Of a DNA stretch of 44,218 nucleotides, positions 42,961 to 44,218 are shown one piece after another; position 1 is the stretch's first letter; each line of letters begins with the position of its first letter. The translations under genes were made by a program, and so were the position numbers. Source of the DNA: a virus; IMG/VR virus record IMGVR_UViG_3300046714_000157, positions 1-44,218 of that record. One strand, 5' to 3'. The notes below the pieces were generated by a model. That model had not been told where the DNA came from, ran no database searches, and worked only from the letters and a program-made list of their open reading frames with translations.

Positions 42961-44218
42961 CCTCATAATCAAGATCCTCGCGGATGCGCAGGGGTTGCGG
43001 TCGGAGTTGCAGAAGGCGGCGAGTTCGACGCAGCAATTCGAAAAGAGCGTGAAGGCGGCCGGGACGGTGGCGGCCACGGCGTTTTTCTCCGTGACGGCGG
43101 CGGCGACGGCCATGACGTTGGCGGCGGGGAAGCAGGCGGAGTCGATTGTGCAATTGTCCTCGGTGACGGGAATCAATACGGATAAGTTGCAAGAGTACGA
43201 TGTAATGCTGAATCGCGCGGGGAAGACGGGGGATGATCTGGCGCAGGTAGTGAAGCATATTTCCACCAGTCTCGATCAGGCGCGGCAAGGCACGGGATCG
43301 GCGGCGGATCGGTTCCGGCAACTCGGGGTGGATATTCGCGGCGTGACGAGTACGGACGAATTGATTCGGCGCGTGGCGCAGGCGGCGAGTCGATTCGGGG
43401 ATACCTTGCAGAAAGACGCGGCGATGTCGGATCTCCTAGGGAAGGGATACCAGACGTTTTTGCGGGTGTTCGCGGGCGGCAAAAAAGCGTTCGATGAGAC
43501 GGAAGCGGCGTCGAGGAAATTGGGGCTCACCATGAGCACGTCGAATCTCGCGATCCTCACGAAGATGGACGACGCGGTGGACGATATGGGGACGGCGTTT
43601 ATGCGATTCGGGCAACAGGTCGGGGTGGTGGTGGCGCCGACGATTGAGTTGCTGGCGAACATCTTTCGGGATCTGTTGGCGTGGGGATCGCACGCGATGA
43701 ACGGGCTCAATCTGTTGTTGGATATTTATGCGGTGAAATTGCTGCATCTTGGGATGAAGGCGCAAGAGATCTTCGGCGTCCTCTTTTCAACGGACGTATT
43801 CTCCAAGGATGCGTGGACGCAGGCGTTGGCGAATATCGATCTGATTGCCAAAGAAGAGGAGAAGCAGATCTCGAAAGTCCGCGCGATGTGGTTGAAGGCG
43901 CGCGAACCCGCGCCGAAGGATACGCGTCCGGCAATTCCGACGATGATCGATTCCTCGCTCGTCGCGCAGCAACAGCAGGCGTTGTTGGATGCGCAACTCA
44001 AGGCGAAGGAACAGGGATTGCGGAGCGCGGAGACGATCAATCGGGCGGGGTTGGCGAACGAGGTGGCGAAGATCGACGAGCTGCGGGCGGGATATCAGAT
44101 CAACGATCGGGAAATGAACACGATGAAGCAGGCGGCGATGGTCGAGGCGGACAAGATCACGGGGGCGGGGCTTGAGACGCAGTTATTCGCTTACCGGCAG
44201 TTTGCGGTGGATCGTGCG
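42944..44218 (+). CDS. Tape measure protein, N-terminal part (continues at base 1)
   Basis: The gene runs off the right end in frame with base 229 of the left end. The N-terminus ATIGSLIIKILADAQGLRSELQKAASSTQQFEKSVKAAG is the standard tape measure opening, followed by a hydrophobic stretch (TVAATAFFSVTAAATAMTLAA), GVTG-type VTGINTDKLQEYDVML, and an MDDAVDDMGTAFMRFGQQVGVVVAPTIELLANIF segment. The chain then turns helical and charged, and the repeat to base 1 begins in QALLDAQLKAKEQG. The chaperone pair upstream confirms the assignment. Confidence 0.9.
   Translation, partial: MATIGSLIIKILADAQGLRSELQKAASSTQQFEKSVKAAGTVAATAFFSVTAAATAMTLAAGKQAESIVQLSSVTGINTDKLQEYDVMLNRAGKTGDDLAQVVKHISTSLDQARQGTGSAADRFRQLGVDIRGVTSTDELIRRVAQAASRFGDTLQKDAAMSDLLGKGYQTFLRVFAGGKKAFDETEAASRKLGLTMSTSNLAILTKMDDAVDDMGTAFMRFGQQVGVVVAPTIELLANIFRDLLAWGSHAMNGLNLLLDIYAVKLLHLGMKAQEIFGVLFSTDVFSKDAWTQALANIDLIAKEEEKQISKVRAMWLKAREPAPKDTRPAIPTMIDSSLVAQQQQALLDAQLKAKEQGLRSAETINRAGLANEVAKIDELRAGYQINDREMNTMKQAAMVEADKITGAGLETQLFAYRQFAVDRA
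43991..44218. repeat. Terminal direct repeat, right copy
   Basis: Same sequence as 1-228 with one change (G at 44091). It marks the assembly overlap of a circular or circularly permuted molecule. Confidence 0.95.

Overview
The window is a tailed-phage genome (Caudoviricetes, siphovirus-type), probably complete. The first 228 bases recur as the last 228 with one mismatch (C at 101, G at 44091), so the contig closes on itself at about 43,990 bp and the tape measure gene is cut by the linearisation point. Every gene I accept lies on the + strand. The sequence is GC-rich and the + strand is far richer in G than in C. Synonymous codons mostly end in G (TTG, CGG, GGG, GCG, ACG, GTG), and GATC is unusually frequent. 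I cannot name the host. I see no integrase, CI-type repressor, tRNA gene, rRNA gene or CRISPR array.

Layout. (a) 1-10.8 kb: end of the tape measure, a tail hub protein, then a row of adsorption genes: a fibre-like protein, two single-domain fibronectin-III-like proteins, a parallel beta-helix protein, several beta-rich proteins and a striking arginine-rich repeat protein. (b) 10.8-12.4 kb: lysis genes, namely a T4-type lysozyme with a cysteine-rich insertion and three small membrane proteins, one resembling 3-TM GTA-type holins. (c) 12.4-12.9 kb: the longest gap without a convincing gene, with a promoter candidate, a DnaA-box-like site and, at its right edge, a parS-like palindrome. (d) 12.9-18.5 kb: small genes, a PAPS-reductase-like PP-loop enzyme, and a trio matching the Ycf46 / DUF1257 (Ycf35) / DUF2997 association. 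The AAA+ member of the trio has its Walker B block placed before its Walker A block. (e) 18.5-23 kb: recombination and replication, namely a YqaJ exonuclease, a RecT-like annealing protein, and a winged-helix initiator-like gene that carries 23-bp-spaced iterons inside its own coding sequence, as lambda O does. (f) 23-32.5 kb: many small genes, two nuclease-like proteins, a long ParB protein with intact CTPase motifs, a second ParB-domain protein, and a glycosyltransferase-like protein next to the terminase. (g) 32.5-44.2 kb: terminase large subunit, small HTH protein, lambda-B-type portal, a fused protease/major capsid gene, connectors, tail terminator, tail tube, a G/GT tail-assembly chaperone with a canonical -1 slippery site, and the start of the tape measure.

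How it fits together. Morphogenesis runs from about 28.4 kb (possible small terminase) through the closing point to 10.8 kb, then lysis, then the early genes. Genes are packed head to tail with ATGA, GTGA or TAATG overlaps, so translational coupling is probably widespread. Several of the few real gaps hold strong hairpins, two with C(UUCG)G loops, and one of these buries the ribosome binding site of the next gene. The least familiar items are the rearranged AAA+ ATPase with its two partners, the Arg-rich repeat protein, the ParB/parS-like pair, the iterons inside the initiator gene, and three consecutive small genes sharing a C-terminal peptide that also encodes the next gene's ribosome binding site.
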